Below, piece after piece: positions 7,688 through 18,000 of a stretch of DNA of 64,000 bases. Under the pieces are notes generated by a model, which saw only the letters and a program-made list of their open reading frames with translations, ran no database searches and had not been told where the DNA came from. A program made the translations under genes and the position numbers. The stretch is taken from positions 744,001 through 808,000 of the forward strand of contig NZ_JACCCY010000002.1 of the NCBI RefSeq assembly GCF_013409575.1, in the 5' to 3' direction. How positions within the stretch are numbered: position 1 is the first letter of the stretch; every line of letters starts with the position of its first letter. The DNA is from Macellibacteroides fermentans. GTDB taxonomy: Bacteria > Bacteroidota > Bacteroidia > Bacteroidales > Tannerellaceae.

Positions 7688-10168
7688 TTAATCCAATTCA
7701 ACTACGGTGATTCCCGCTCCTCCAAACTGAACATGCTCGTCCTGAAAATGATGAACACCGGGAACCGTTTTAAGATAGTCCCTGATAATTTGTCGCAAGG
7801 CTCCGGTCCCTGTTCCATGTAATATTCTTACTCTGCCGGCACCTACCTGAATGGCGTCGTCTATAAAATAGATTACGCTTTGTAATGCCTCGTCTCCGCG
7901 CATACCTCTGACATCAATCTCTTGTCTGAAATTCAATTTCTTTTCATGCATGTCATCGGTAGTCTGCGTACTTATGAAGGTACTTTTCTGTATCTCTTTT
8001 TTTATCTGGTTCTTGCTTACCTTCTCAAGAAGTTCAATCTTTACGGTACTTTTAATCATTCCAAAGGCTACAGAGGCCTGTTTGCCGTTAATCTCCAGTA
8101 CGGTTCCATGTGTAGTCTGACCTTTCAGTCGTACACTGTCGCCGGTTTCGATCACTTCCCTGTTAAATTGCGGTTTGGCAAGCGGCTGACCAGTTTGCTT
8201 CTGTTTTTTCTTTTCCTGACGCTCTTTCAGCTTGGCCATTTTGATGGCTATGCTATCGTTGGCATCTTCTTGCGATAAAACGGACTCTTTAAACTCATCA
8301 AGGGCCTTACGTGCCATCCGGGTACGTTCTTTTTCGGCCTGTGCCTCTTTGATTTCCCGAATGGTGTTCTCAATTTTGGCATTAGCCTCGGCCATTATAC
8401 GTTGTGCCTCTGCTTTGGCTGTCCGCATAATCTCTTTACGCTGCTTATTTACCTCTTCAAGATCCTGCTGGTAACGGGCTGTAATTTCTTCCAGTTTTTT
8501 TTCCTGCTGACGGATGTTCTGCCGTTTTCCTTCCCAATAACGTTTGTCTCGCACAATATCCTGCAAATATTTGTCCATATCAATGTATTCCGAACCAACT
8601 TTGGACGAGGCTTCGGCAATCACATCTTCCGGTAATCCTATCTTTCGGGCTATTTCAATGGCAAAGGAGCTTCCCGGATTGCCAATGGAAAGTTTGAAAA
8701 GAGGCTGCATCAGATGTCGGTCGTACAGCATGGCTCCATTAACGATTCCCGGTGTATCTTCGGCAAAGTGTTTCAAGTTTTGATAGTGGGTGGTGATAAC
8801 TCCGTAACTACCGTTGCGGTTAAAACGATCCAGCAATGCTTCTGCAATAGCTCCACCGATCTGAGGTTCGGTTCCACTTCCGAACTCATCAATCAGAATG
8901 ATAGTCTTTTCATCGCAATTCCGTACGAAGTGTTTCATATTGGTTAGGTGCGAGCTGTAGGTACTAAGATCGTTCTCGATGGATTGCTCGTCGCCGATAT
9001 CGATGAATATGCTTTTAAATATTCCGGTACGCGAACTTTCGTGAATCGGAATAAGTAATCCGCATTGCAACATATATTGAAGAAGTCCCACTGTTTTCAG
9101 ACAGACAGATTTTCCTCCTGCATTGGGCCCGGATATGATGAGTATTCTTTTATCTGTATTTAATTCGATGTCCAGAGGGATTACCTCTTTGTGTTGTTTT
9201 TGCAGAGACAGATATAACAACGGGTGAATGGCACGTGCCCAATCCACTTGTTGTTTGTCTTCAACGATGGGTCTGATACCTTTTATCTGATCTGCAAAAA
9301 GGGCTTTGGCTCGTATAAAATCGATTTCCGCCATAAATTCGTACGAATATAGAATATCCGGAACCATGGGTCTAACCAGATTAGTAAATTCAGTCAGTAT
9401 ACGGATTATTTCACGACGCTCGTCACCTTCAAGCTCGCGGATGCGGTTGTTGGCTTCCACCACTTCGGCAGGTTCAATAAATACGGTTCGGCCACTTGCG
9501 GACTCATCATGCACAATACCTCTGATCTTTCTTTTAAAGGCAGGAGCGACGGGAATAACCAATCGGCCGTCTCGCATGGTAGGAGTTACATCTTTGTCAA
9601 CAACCCCTTCTGATTGTGCGGCGCGGAGAATGGACTGCAGACTTTTTGAAATACCGCTCATTGTGACGGTTATCTCTCTCCGGATCTGCATGAGAACAGG
9701 AGATGCATTGTCTTTCACCCTGCCATATTTATCAAGGATACTATCAATTTTTCCTACTAACTGAGGAAACACCAGCACATCGCCAGCCAGCCGGGTGAGT
9801 GCGGGGTAAAGGATCTCGTCGGATTCGCTGTTTCCAGGATGGAAAAAACGGACAATATCATTGATGGTCTGTAATGATCGCTTTAAGTCGTATAACTCTT
9901 TTTCGTCCAGATAGGTTCCTTCCGGTCGGATCCGTTTGAGTGAATAACGTACATCAAAGAAATAACTGGATGGAAATTCTTTATCACCATGTAAGATTCT
10001 CACAAATTCTTCGGTTTGGGCAAGACGGTTACTTACAGTGTCCATTTCGGATTCAAATCCCATATCAATAACCCTTTCCTGTCCAAGAGGGCTCAGACAC
10101 TTGTCACTAATAAGCTGACGAACTTTGTCGAAGCCTGTTTTCTGCTCAAAATTTTGAGGATATATCAC
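7688..10168 (-). CDS. mutS2: MutS2 family ATPase with C-terminal Smr domain
   Basis: This 826-residue protein lacks the MutS mismatch-recognition domain. It has the MutS core/lever, then the ABC-type ATPase with Walker A GPNAGGKSV and Walker B ILIDEFGSGTEP. A long charged coiled coil (about 520-640) follows, and a C-terminal Smr nuclease domain begins DVRGMRGDEAL and includes HGTGTGALRQ. MutS2 proteins act in ribosome collision rescue or in suppressing recombination, depending on the species. Length is normal. corA lies immediately downstream. Confidence 0.95.
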   Translation of the reverse strand: MIYPQNFEQKTGFDKVRQLISDKCLSPLGQERVIDMGFESEMDTVSNRLAQTEEFVRILHGDKEFPSSYFFDVRYSLKRIRPEGTYLDEKELYDLKRSLQTINDIVRFFHPGNSESDEILYPALTRLAGDVLVFPQLVGKIDSILDKYGRVKDNASPVLMQIRREITVTMSGISKSLQSILRAAQSEGVVDKDVTPTMRDGRLVIPVAPAFKRKIRGIVHDESASGRTVFIEPAEVVEANNRIRELEGDERREIIRILTEFTNLVRPMVPDILYSYEFMAEIDFIRAKALFADQIKGIRPIVEDKQQVDWARAIHPLLYLSLQKQHKEVIPLDIELNTDKRILIISGPNAGGKSVCLKTVGLLQYMLQCGLLIPIHESSRTGIFKSIFIDIGDEQSIENDLSTYSSHLTNMKHFVRNCDEKTIILIDEFGSGTEPQIGGAIAEALLDRFNRNGSYGVITTHYQNLKHFAEDTPGIVNGAMLYDRHLMQPLFKLSIGNPGSSFAIEIARKIGLPEDVIAEASSKVGSEYIDMDKYLQDIVRDKRYWEGKRQNIRQQEKKLEEITARYQQDLEEVNKQRKEIMRTAKAEAQRIMAEANAKIENTIREIKEAQAEKERTRMARKALDEFKESVLSQEDANDSIAIKMAKLKERQEKKKQKQTGQPLAKPQFNREVIETGDSVRLKGQTTHGTVLEINGKQASVAFGMIKSTVKIELLEKVSKNQIKKEIQKSTFISTQTTDDMHEKKLNFRQEIDVRGMRGDEALQSVIYFIDDAIQVGAGRVRILHGTGTGALRQIIRDYLKTVPGVHHFQDEHVQFGGAGITVVELD

Positions 10169-10411
10169 CTTGTATACTAGTTATATTATGCTTAATCTTT
10201 TTTGCCGAAACAAAACAACTGATATTGATTTTGTAAAGTTTCGGGAACCTGCTTAGGTAGGGCAAAATTACATAAAATAATCGGATTCGTGATTAACATA
10301 CTATTTATTGCTGCGGCGTGTTTTCTTTCCGTCCTGAATTAATATCTTTGCATACGCAGATTATTCTACAACAGTTTATGAATGGGCGTCTGACTTGATT
10401 CTATCTTATTA

Positions 10412-10430
10412 ATGTTATGTTACATAACAT
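10412..10430. promoter_or_regulatory. Perfect 9-1-9 palindrome, candidate operator
   Basis: ATGTTATGT (10412-10420) and ACATAACAT (10422-10430) are exact reverse complements around one base. It sits 85 bases upstream of the iclR start, so it is a candidate autoregulatory site for the IclR protein or a site for another dimeric regulator. Confidence 0.55.
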
Positions 10431-10479
10431 ACTTAACGAAATTTTACAAATAACGTATATAATTATTAAAAGACACGTT

Positions 10480-10495
10480 TATATTTGATTCAAAT
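10480..10495 (+). promoter_or_regulatory. iclR promoter -7 box overlapped by palindrome
   Basis: TATATTTG (10480-10487) fits TAnnTTTG. The palindrome ATTTGA-T-TCAAAT at 10483-10495 covers the box and the likely start of transcription. A protein bound here would block the promoter. No good -33 box is visible. Confidence 0.45.
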
Positions 10496-10514
10496 CTGAA
10501 ACATTATTTCAAAT

Positions 10515-11330
10515 ATGGAAAGTGTCAATCCAAATATGGAAAAAGCAGAAGAAAATTACAAGGTGCCGAATCTCGAAAAGGGGATTGCGGTTATGGAGTA
10601 TCTTTCGCTTCGTTCTCAGGGAGATACCCTGCAGGCTATTAAGGATACACTTGATATTTCGCAGACTACCGCTTATCGTATATTAAATACGCTTGTGCGG
10701 CTGGATTATCTTACCTACAACGAGGATACGAAGCGCTATAAGTTATCGCGTAAATTGCTTACACTTGGTTTTAGAGCGTTGAATGAGCATAATCTGCTCG
10801 AAACGGTTTTGCCCCGCTTAAGGGATTTGCGTGATTTGGTAAGTGAAACAGCTTGTTTCGGCGTTTTAGGCAACGAAAAGGGAATTTTTATCGAACAGGC
10901 TCAGGGACATCATACATTCAGATTTATGTTATCGCCTGGTAAACCGTTCGAATTGCATTGTTCCGCCCCGGGCAAAGCCATTATGGCTTATTTGCCTAAC
11001 ACAGTGCGCGACCGTTATTTGACTTACATGGCTTTCGAACGTTTTAATAACAGAACTATAATATCGAAAGATGAATACCTGGCAGAGCTTGATACAGTAC
11101 GCAAAACAGGTATTGCTATGGATAATGAAGAGGAAATGACCGGCGTAATTTGTATTGGAGCTCCTATATTTAACTACACCGGATATCCTTGCGGAGCCAT
11201 CTGGATATCGGGCCCCAAAGACAGACTGACGAAAGACGTTATACGTTCCTCTTCCGGCCATATAAAAAGAATTGCTCAACTTATTTCGTTCGAACTTGGC
11301 TATAGCCGATTGTTAACAGAAAACAGATAA
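10515..11330 (+). CDS. IclR family transcriptional regulator
   Basis: This is a 271-residue regulator. After a short N-terminal tail comes a winged helix-turn-helix at about 15-75 (LEKGIAVMEYLSLRSQGDTL, DISQTTAYRILNTL). The IclR effector-binding domain at about 95-260 follows, with the conserved LHCSAPGKAIMAYLP and IGAPIFN stretches. It is the first gene of the 10.5-24.4 kb block and ends 2 bases before the next gene. It therefore probably controls this block in response to a small carbon compound. Two palindromes upstream are candidate operators. The ligand is unknown. Confidence 0.93.
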   Translation: MESVNPNMEKAEENYKVPNLEKGIAVMEYLSLRSQGDTLQAIKDTLDISQTTAYRILNTLVRLDYLTYNEDTKRYKLSRKLLTLGFRALNEHNLLETVLPRLRDLRDLVSETACFGVLGNEKGIFIEQAQGHHTFRFMLSPGKPFELHCSAPGKAIMAYLPNTVRDRYLTYMAFERFNNRTIISKDEYLAELDTVRKTGIAMDNEEEMTGVICIGAPIFNYTGYPCGAIWISGPKDRLTKDVIRSSSGHIKRIAQLISFELGYSRLLTENR

Positions 11331-11332
11331 AC

Positions 11333-13105
11333 ATGAAATACACACACATATACAAGAGGATTATAGGATTGACAATGGCCTGCTTTGTTTCAATGATGGC
11401 AGCGGCTGGTAATCCTCCATTATTTTCAACCGGTATTGCTCAAACGGATAAAGGTGAATTGCTTTTTACGCAGAAGAATCTTAAAAGATTGGATGTGTTT
11501 TCCCGGGACGGTTCCAGCTTATTACGTTCAATCAGTTTAGATGATGAGCCGACCGGGCTGACTGTTGATGATGCTAAAGCGTATGTAACTACATTTAAAA
11601 AGGCCGGTAAGCTTCAGATTGTTTCATTGGAATCAGCTAAAGTCGAAGCAACGGTTCCTGTAGGCTCAGGTGCATGTTATCCTTTACTTAGTGCTGATAA
11701 AAAGAAGTTGTATGTATGCAATCAATTCTCTAACATCGTTTCTGAAATTGACTTACTTACAAGAAAAGTTGTCCGCACAGCCAATGTGTTGCGAGAACCT
11801 AAATCGGCCGTAATAAGCAAGGATGGCCGGTATATGTTCGTTGCTAATTTCCTTCCCCAACAACGTGCCGACGTAGATATAGTAGCTGCTTGCGTGTCTG
11901 TAATCGATATGAAGAAATTCACTAAGATTAAAGATATAAAATTGGCAAGCGGAAGCAATGCCCTGCATTCCATATGTATAACTCCCGATGGAAAGTATGT
12001 GTATGTATCGCATAACCTGGGACGGTTTACTGTTCCGACATCGCAGCTTCAGCAGGGATGGATGAATACGAGTGCTTTCAGTGTAATCGATGTAGCCGCA
12101 CTTTCTTATGTAGGTTCTGTAGTTGTAGACGAGCCCGAAAAAGGGGCCGGAGGTATCTGGAATCTTGCATGTACGGAAAAAAATTTATTTGTGATTCATT
12201 CAGGGACACATGAGGTGAGTGTGATTGACCATCCGGCTTTGCGAAAGAAGCTTGAAAGTTATCCACAAAAAGAAAACCTGAGTTACGACCTGCATTTTTT
12301 ATATGGCATACGTAAACGTGTGCAGCTGGAAGGAAACGGTCCCCGACTTCTTTATTTAAGAGGAAATGAGTTGCTTGTTCCTACCTATTTTGCCGATGTT
12401 CTCAATAAAGTTGATATTAATACCTTGTCGGTGACTTCCGTAAATATGAATCCCGGCAGAGTGGAGTCAAAAGAGAATGCGGGTGAACGTTTTTTTAACG
12501 ATGCAACCCAATGTTTCCAGGGTTGGCAATCTTGTAACGGATGTCATCCGGGAGATGCAAGAACCGATGGGATGAATTGGGATCTTATGAATGATGGAGT
12601 AGGAAATGCTAAGAATTGCAAAAGTATGCTGTATTCGCATGTAACGGCTCCAAGCATGATTTCAGGTATTCGGGAAACAGCCGAATGGGCTGTAAGGGCT
12701 GGTTTCAAGTTTATTCAGTTTTACGATGTTCAGGAAGAGAATGCACAATGTGTGGATGCGTACCTGAAATCGCTCCGACCGGTTCCGAGTCCCCTGCTTG
12801 TCAATGGAGGATTAAGTGAGAAAGCCAAAGAAGGACTTAAAGTCTTTGAGAAACTTCAGTGCGGAGAATGTCATAGCGGTCCATACTTCACAGACCAGAA
12901 AATGCATCGCATTGGCGAAAATGTAGAATTTGAAAAAGGCTGGGATACCCCGACACTTATTGAAGTATGGCGTACAGCCCCCTATTTGTTTGATGGAAGA
13001 GCCGCAACAATGCAAGAAGTATTTGAGGTTCACAAACATGGTATTGATAAAAAAATATCAAAAAAGGAAATTGAAGCATTAACGGAGTATGTAAACTCCT
13101 TATAA
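11333..13105 (+). CDS. Exported beta-propeller / di-haem c-type cytochrome (CcP/MauG-like)
   Basis: This is a 590-residue periplasmic protein with an N-terminal signal peptide (ending near MMAAAG). Residues about 30-370 form a YVTN/lactonase-type beta-propeller with repeats such as GKYVYVSHNLG and SVIDVAAL. The C-terminal third has two haem c sites, C401xxCH405 (SCNGCH) and C510xxCH514 (QCGECH), spaced as in bacterial di-haem peroxidase/MauG proteins. Such fusions transfer electrons or oxidise periplasmic substrates. It follows iclR by 2 bases and precedes the Rid-like gene by 6, so it is in an operon. Haem attachment is probably served by the CcsBA homologue downstream. The substrate is not known. 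Confidence 0.88.
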   Translation: MKYTHIYKRIIGLTMACFVSMMAAAGNPPLFSTGIAQTDKGELLFTQKNLKRLDVFSRDGSSLLRSISLDDEPTGLTVDDAKAYVTTFKKAGKLQIVSLESAKVEATVPVGSGACYPLLSADKKKLYVCNQFSNIVSEIDLLTRKVVRTANVLREPKSAVISKDGRYMFVANFLPQQRADVDIVAACVSVIDMKKFTKIKDIKLASGSNALHSICITPDGKYVYVSHNLGRFTVPTSQLQQGWMNTSAFSVIDVAALSYVGSVVVDEPEKGAGGIWNLACTEKNLFVIHSGTHEVSVIDHPALRKKLESYPQKENLSYDLHFLYGIRKRVQLEGNGPRLLYLRGNELLVPTYFADVLNKVDINTLSVTSVNMNPGRVESKENAGERFFNDATQCFQGWQSCNGCHPGDARTDGMNWDLMNDGVGNAKNCKSMLYSHVTAPSMISGIRETAEWAVRAGFKFIQFYDVQEENAQCVDAYLKSLRPVPSPLLVNGGLSEKAKEGLKVFEKLQCGECHSGPYFTDQKMHRIGENVEFEKGWDTPTLIEVWRTAPYLFDGRAATMQEVFEVHKHGIDKKISKKEIEALTEYVNSL

Positions 13106-13111
13106 TCTGTT

Positions 13112-14212
13112 ATGATGAATTATTGCGATAAAATACAATATAGAATACTTTCTGCCGAATGTGCCGGATTTGAAGAGATGGTAGATACCCTGTTATCCGG
13201 ACTTCCTGCAGATGAGAAGATACTCCGGTTGGTGTTTATTGGTATGCCACAATCCAACGAAATATACGATCTGAGAAGAAAGATTATTTATGAAAAAGTT
13301 AAAGCATATTTCGGCGAGCATTGTCCGTCTTTAAGTTATGTGGCTCAACCTCCTTTGCGTGGGGCGCTGCTGCTTGAGATTCATAGTTATAAAAGCGACG
13401 CTAAAGATGCTGTTTATTATAGGTCAGTTGATGGAATGCCTTATGTAATTGTAGATAATGAGGAGGGACGTTTTCTTTTTGGAGGTGGTTTTCAGGCTGA
13501 TTTTTTAAATGAGAGTATTGAAGAACAATCTGAAGCTGTATTCCATCAGATAGATCGTTTACTTATAAAGGAAGGTTTTCCGATAAACAGTATTGTACGT
13601 CAGTGGAATTACATTGAAAGAATAACCGAAAGTAAAGACGATTATCAGAACTATCAGGCATTTAACGATGCCAGAGCTGCTTTTTACGAAAAGACAACCT
13701 GGCCAGAGGGTTATCCGGCAGCAACAGGGATAGGTACTGATTGGGGGGGGATTGTCGTAGATCTGGATGCAGTAATCTTAAAAAAGGAAAATTGCTCGGT
13801 CTTGCCCATAGACAATAAATTGCAGGTCGCTGCCCATGCATATTCGGAGCGGGTGCTTGCTGTAAGCCACAAACAAAAGGCAACGCCAAAATTTGAAAGG
13901 GCAAAACTGCTCTCGATTGAAGATAAAGGGTTGATTTATATATCTGGCACGGCAGCTATCCGTGGAGAGGAGAGCCTGAAGGAGGTCGGATTATCCCGGC
14001 AACTGGAGATCACCATGGAAAATATAGCCGAATTAATTGGAAATAAAGGGATCGTGTCTATGTTGCGTGTTTACCTAAAAGATAAATCTTTTGTACAAGA
14101 AGCAGAACAGTTGATGGATGCGTACAAGTTATCAGTTCCTGTATCGTATATGTGGGCCGATGTGTGCCGCGACGAGCTATTGATTGAAATAGAAGGAATT
14201 GCCAAGTGTTGA
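13112..14212 (+). CDS. Rid/YjgF-like protein related to the FkbO/Hyg5 (chorismatase) fold
   Basis: This 366-residue cytoplasmic protein has no signal peptide. The C-terminal half (about 245-365) resembles a YjgF/Rid domain (LIYISGTAAIRGEESL..., then NIAELIGNKG). The N-terminal half looks like the region paired with it in FkbO/Hyg5-type proteins. The family includes chorismatases, but most members are uncharacterised, so I do not assign chorismatase activity. A role in handling reactive enamine/imine or keto intermediates is possible. It sits in the cytochrome operon, 6 bases after the propeller cytochrome, and its last bases run ahead of the lipoprotein gene. Confidence 0.7.
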   Translation: MMNYCDKIQYRILSAECAGFEEMVDTLLSGLPADEKILRLVFIGMPQSNEIYDLRRKIIYEKVKAYFGEHCPSLSYVAQPPLRGALLLEIHSYKSDAKDAVYYRSVDGMPYVIVDNEEGRFLFGGGFQADFLNESIEEQSEAVFHQIDRLLIKEGFPINSIVRQWNYIERITESKDDYQNYQAFNDARAAFYEKTTWPEGYPAATGIGTDWGGIVVDLDAVILKKENCSVLPIDNKLQVAAHAYSERVLAVSHKQKATPKFERAKLLSIEDKGLIYISGTAAIRGEESLKEVGLSRQLEITMENIAELIGNKGIVSMLRVYLKDKSFVQEAEQLMDAYKLSVPVSYMWADVCRDELLIEIEGIAKC

Positions 14213-14243
14213 TTTTATTATTTACAAATACATTTATAAGAAA

Positions 14244-14969
14244 ATGAGAACAGAATTTAAATTAAAAACACTTGCCGTGGGACTTTTAGTCAGCTCCATG
14301 GTTGCTTGTACAGGAAAAACATCGGAAGACAACACGTCTTGTGCCGGAGATACTACATGTTGTAGTAAAGATTCAGTTTGTAATAAGAATAAAGAAATGA
14401 CTTACACAAAAAAGTACACCAACGCCGATTTCTATAAAGACGGCAAGTTTGATCAGGAAGTTGCCATGAAGGCATTTAAAGACATGTTCGAGTTTTACGG
14501 AGTTCCATTCACCCCGCTGATGGAAAAAGATATGTGGGTGACCGACTTTGGTTTGGGCGATTTCGAGAATGTGGGTATGGGAGGTATATTCTGGGTGAAT
14601 GATCAGGAACATGGCTATTTTGCTCACGAGATTTACCTGCTTCCAAGTCAGATGATTCCGGAACATGCACACATGAAAACCAAATTCCCCGCTAAATTTG
14701 AGTCATGGATGGTACAAAAAGGTATGTGCTATAACTTCTCTGCAGTAGGTGAAGAAACTCCCAATCCTCCTGCTTTGCCAGAAAGCCAGAAAGGATTTAT
14801 TACCAGCAAGAATTTCGTAGTTCAACAAGCTGGTGAAATTGTTCACCTGAAGAAAATTGAAACGTTCCATTTCCTTATTGCCGGACCTGGCGGAGCTGTA
14901 GTTTCAGAATGGGCTTCTTACCACGACAATGCCGGATTACGTTTTACTAACACGAAGGCTTCATTATAA
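14244..14969 (+). CDS. Cupin-like lipoprotein resembling D-lyxose ketol-isomerase
   Basis: This is a 241-residue secreted lipoprotein starting MRTEFKLKTLAVGLL with the lipobox SMVAC. A cysteine-rich spacer (CAGDTTCCSKDSVC) follows. The body has a single cupin-like fold with HEIYLLPSQMIPEHAHMKTKFPAKFESWMV. Its His/Glu pattern resembles the metal site of D-lyxose isomerases, and a second His lies near ETFHFLIAGPGG. The ATG at 14244 is preferred over one at 14199 because the signal peptide starts there. An isomerase-like enzyme as an exported lipoprotein is unusual, so it may bind or isomerise a sugar outside the inner membrane. Confidence 0.72.
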   Translation: MRTEFKLKTLAVGLLVSSMVACTGKTSEDNTSCAGDTTCCSKDSVCNKNKEMTYTKKYTNADFYKDGKFDQEVAMKAFKDMFEFYGVPFTPLMEKDMWVTDFGLGDFENVGMGGIFWVNDQEHGYFAHEIYLLPSQMIPEHAHMKTKFPAKFESWMVQKGMCYNFSAVGEETPNPPALPESQKGFITSKNFVVQQAGEIVHLKKIETFHFLIAGPGGAVVSEWASYHDNAGLRFTNTKASL

Positions 14970-15001
14970 TCCGGATATTCTAATACCATATTAATAAACG
15001 C

Positions 15002-18000
15002 ATGGCTAACTTTAATAAATTAATAACACTTTTTCTGTCAGCATCATTTATAGTATCGGCTGCTCCTAAAAAAACGGAGTCCGATAACTGGATAGACGCC
15101 GCAGTAAAACAAAAAGCAGCCATCCGATCGCAACTGAACAGTGCAAAAATGCCTGTTCAGTCGGTCTGGATGAAAGCAGATATGAAGTCCGCACCAATTA
15201 CGGCTTCTCTTGCCGGTCAGGACAAGCTGGTTCTGGTAACCACTGCCGGTCCCGACGGAAACGACTGGGATTGGGGAGTATGGGCGAATGCTAGTCTTGT
15301 AAAGAAAGACGGTTCGCGGGTGTGGCTGGACGAACTGGATCCTTCGTATGCCGTATCAGGATCTGGTCCGGTTGTTAAGAACAAGAACCTTTATAATGCT
15401 CCTCTTTCAATAGGAGGAGAAAAGTACGAACACGGGGTTTTGTGTCATGCCAATGGTGTGATGGTGTTCGACCTAAATAAAGAATTTGTACGTTTTGAAG
15501 CCGAAGTTGGTATCGACGACCAATCTGCGGTAGGTAGTGTCTATTTTAGAGTACTCAACGTATTTCCAAAAGAAGAAGCCAGACAATTGATGTCTCGCTT
15601 TCCCAACGATCTTCAACCTTTTGCGTCCTACGTGGACGGAACCGAAAACTGGCTTTCGGCAACCGATGCCTCTTTCGAGAAAGATGTAGTATTAAAATTG
15701 GCCGGCGAGCTGAAGAATAGTGCTTATTTTCTGCAAAAGGCAAAGCAAATAGAATCAGGTAAGAGCGTGGATGTTCAGATTAAGGAATATCTCCTTTTGT
15801 ATGAACAAATGCATAAGATTCTTAAAATTCAGGCGGAGTTATCCTGGTTGAATATGGAAGCGGTTCGTCTGGCTTTCAATGACATGAAGAAAAGAAAAGG
15901 TTTCGATACAGCTAAATATCAGCCAATGATGAATGAACTTGAATCTTTGACTAAAAAAGGATTCGGAGGAATTTACATGGGCAATGAGTTGGCTGTGAAC
16001 GAAGCAGAAAAAGCAATTTCTCTAAAAAGAGCTATTCTGCTTGGCAATCCGTTGCTGGATGCCGATAAAGTAATTGCTACCCGCTTCAAATTGGGATTAG
16101 GTGCACGTAAAGCCATGGCTCCCGGCTTAGGTACGCAGGCTAATAACTGGAGTAACCAGCAGTCTACCAGAAGAATGGGCTTTGATGCCGAAATTGTCGA
16201 AATTACCAATTTAAGAGGAGATCTGAAGCTTAAGACAGTCTACAAGCCTACTACTACGGCTTCCATCGCCGACCTAAAATTACACTGGGATGGAAAAAGA
16301 GTGATGTTCACTTCAATCATGCCCGATAAAAGATGGAATGTTTTCGAAGTAAAGCTGGATGGAACCGGTTGTAAGCCTTTGGTTGAGACTGTTGAACCTG
16401 ATCTGGAATTTTACGACGGAACCTATCTTCCCGACGGTAGGATTATTGCTAATTCAAATATCGGTTATCAGGGAGTTCCATGTGTAAGCGGTGCCGATCC
16501 GGTAGGTAATATGGTTTTGTACACACCTAAGGATAAAGGATTGCGCAGACTTACCTTCGATCAGGATGCGAACTGGAATCCAGTAATCATGCACAACGGA
16601 CGTGTAATGTATACCCGATGGGAATATACGGATCTTACGCACTACTTCTCGCGTATCATCATGCATATGAATCCGGATGGTACCGAAAACAAGGCTTTGT
16701 TTGGCAGTGGAGCAATGTTCCCGAACAGTACATTCGATATTCAACCCCTGCCCGGACATTCATCCGCTTTTGTAGGAATTATTTCCGGTCACCATGGAGT
16801 AGCCCGCTCGGGCAGGATCATTTTGTTTGATCCTTCGAAAGCAAGAAAAGGTGTAGAAGGTATGCTGCAGGAGATACCTTACCGGAACCGTCAGATTATC
16901 CCTGAAATTAAAGACGAACTGGTAAATGGCGTATGGCCTCAGTTTGTTAAGCCGATGCCTTTGGACGATTCTTATTATTTAGTGGCTGCAAAGTTGGATC
17001 CCAATGCTTTATGGGGTATTTACCTGGTCGACGTTTTCGATAATGTAACCTGTTTGGCACAATTTGAAGGTGAAGGATTTATTAGTCCGATGTTGGTACG
17101 TGAAACCGTGACGCCTCCTGCTATTCCAGATAGAGTGAAACTGAATGAAAAGGAATCTACCGTATTTATTCAGGATATCTATGAAGGCGAAGGACTGCGT
17201 GGTGTGCCCAGAGGTACGGTTAAATCCTTGCGACTTCACGGATACGAATATGCTTACCTGCAAACACAATCAGACCACGTAGCTCAGGGAATCCAGAGCG
17301 GATGGGATATTAAGCGTTTGTTGGGTACGGTTCCTGTAGAAGAAGATGGGTCTGTAATGTTTAAAATTCCGGCAAATACACCTGTTTCAATTCAACCCCT
17401 GGATGCCGAAGGGCGTGCCGTTCAATGGATGCGCAGCTGGTTTACCGGAATGCCCGGTGAAGTTGTTTCGTGTGTAGGATGTCACGAAGATCAGAATAAG
17501 ATCCCGATGCCTAAAAAGGTGATGGCCTCTTCAAAAGCTCCGGCTAAGCTGAAGTTGCCCGAAGGCGGAGTACGTTCGTTCACATTTGATCTGGAAGTAC
17601 AACCTGTGTTAGACAGAGCTTGTATCGCCTGTCATAATGGTGAGAAAAAGGCATTCGATTTACGCGGTGGTAAAAAAGATAAGCGTGGTTACGGTACATC
17701 GTATCTGAATTTACATCCCTACGTTCACCGTCAGGGTCCCGAGGCGGATATGATTGTTTTACAGCCTTACGAATATCATGCCAATACCAGCGAATTGATC
17801 CGTATCCTGAAAAAAGGACATTATAACGTTAAACTTACGGATGCGGAATGGAAATCACTGTATAACTGGATCGATTACAATGCTCCGGATAAAGGTTCGT
17901 TTGACGCTACCCGTCAGAATGGATTCGACCAGATTGCCCGTAGAATTGAGTTGGCCGACAAATACAATAACGCCGGTGTAGACTGGAAGTCAGAAATCGC

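Larger units (their letters stand above)
10169..10514. other. Divergent intergenic region with regulatory sites for iclR
   Basis: This 346-bp gap lies between mutS2 and iclR. It contains a -7 box TATCTTTG at 10343-10350, a 19-bp palindrome at 10412-10430, and a second -7 box TATATTTG at 10480-10487 overlapping a smaller palindrome. No ORF or RNA gene is apparent. Confidence 0.6.
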
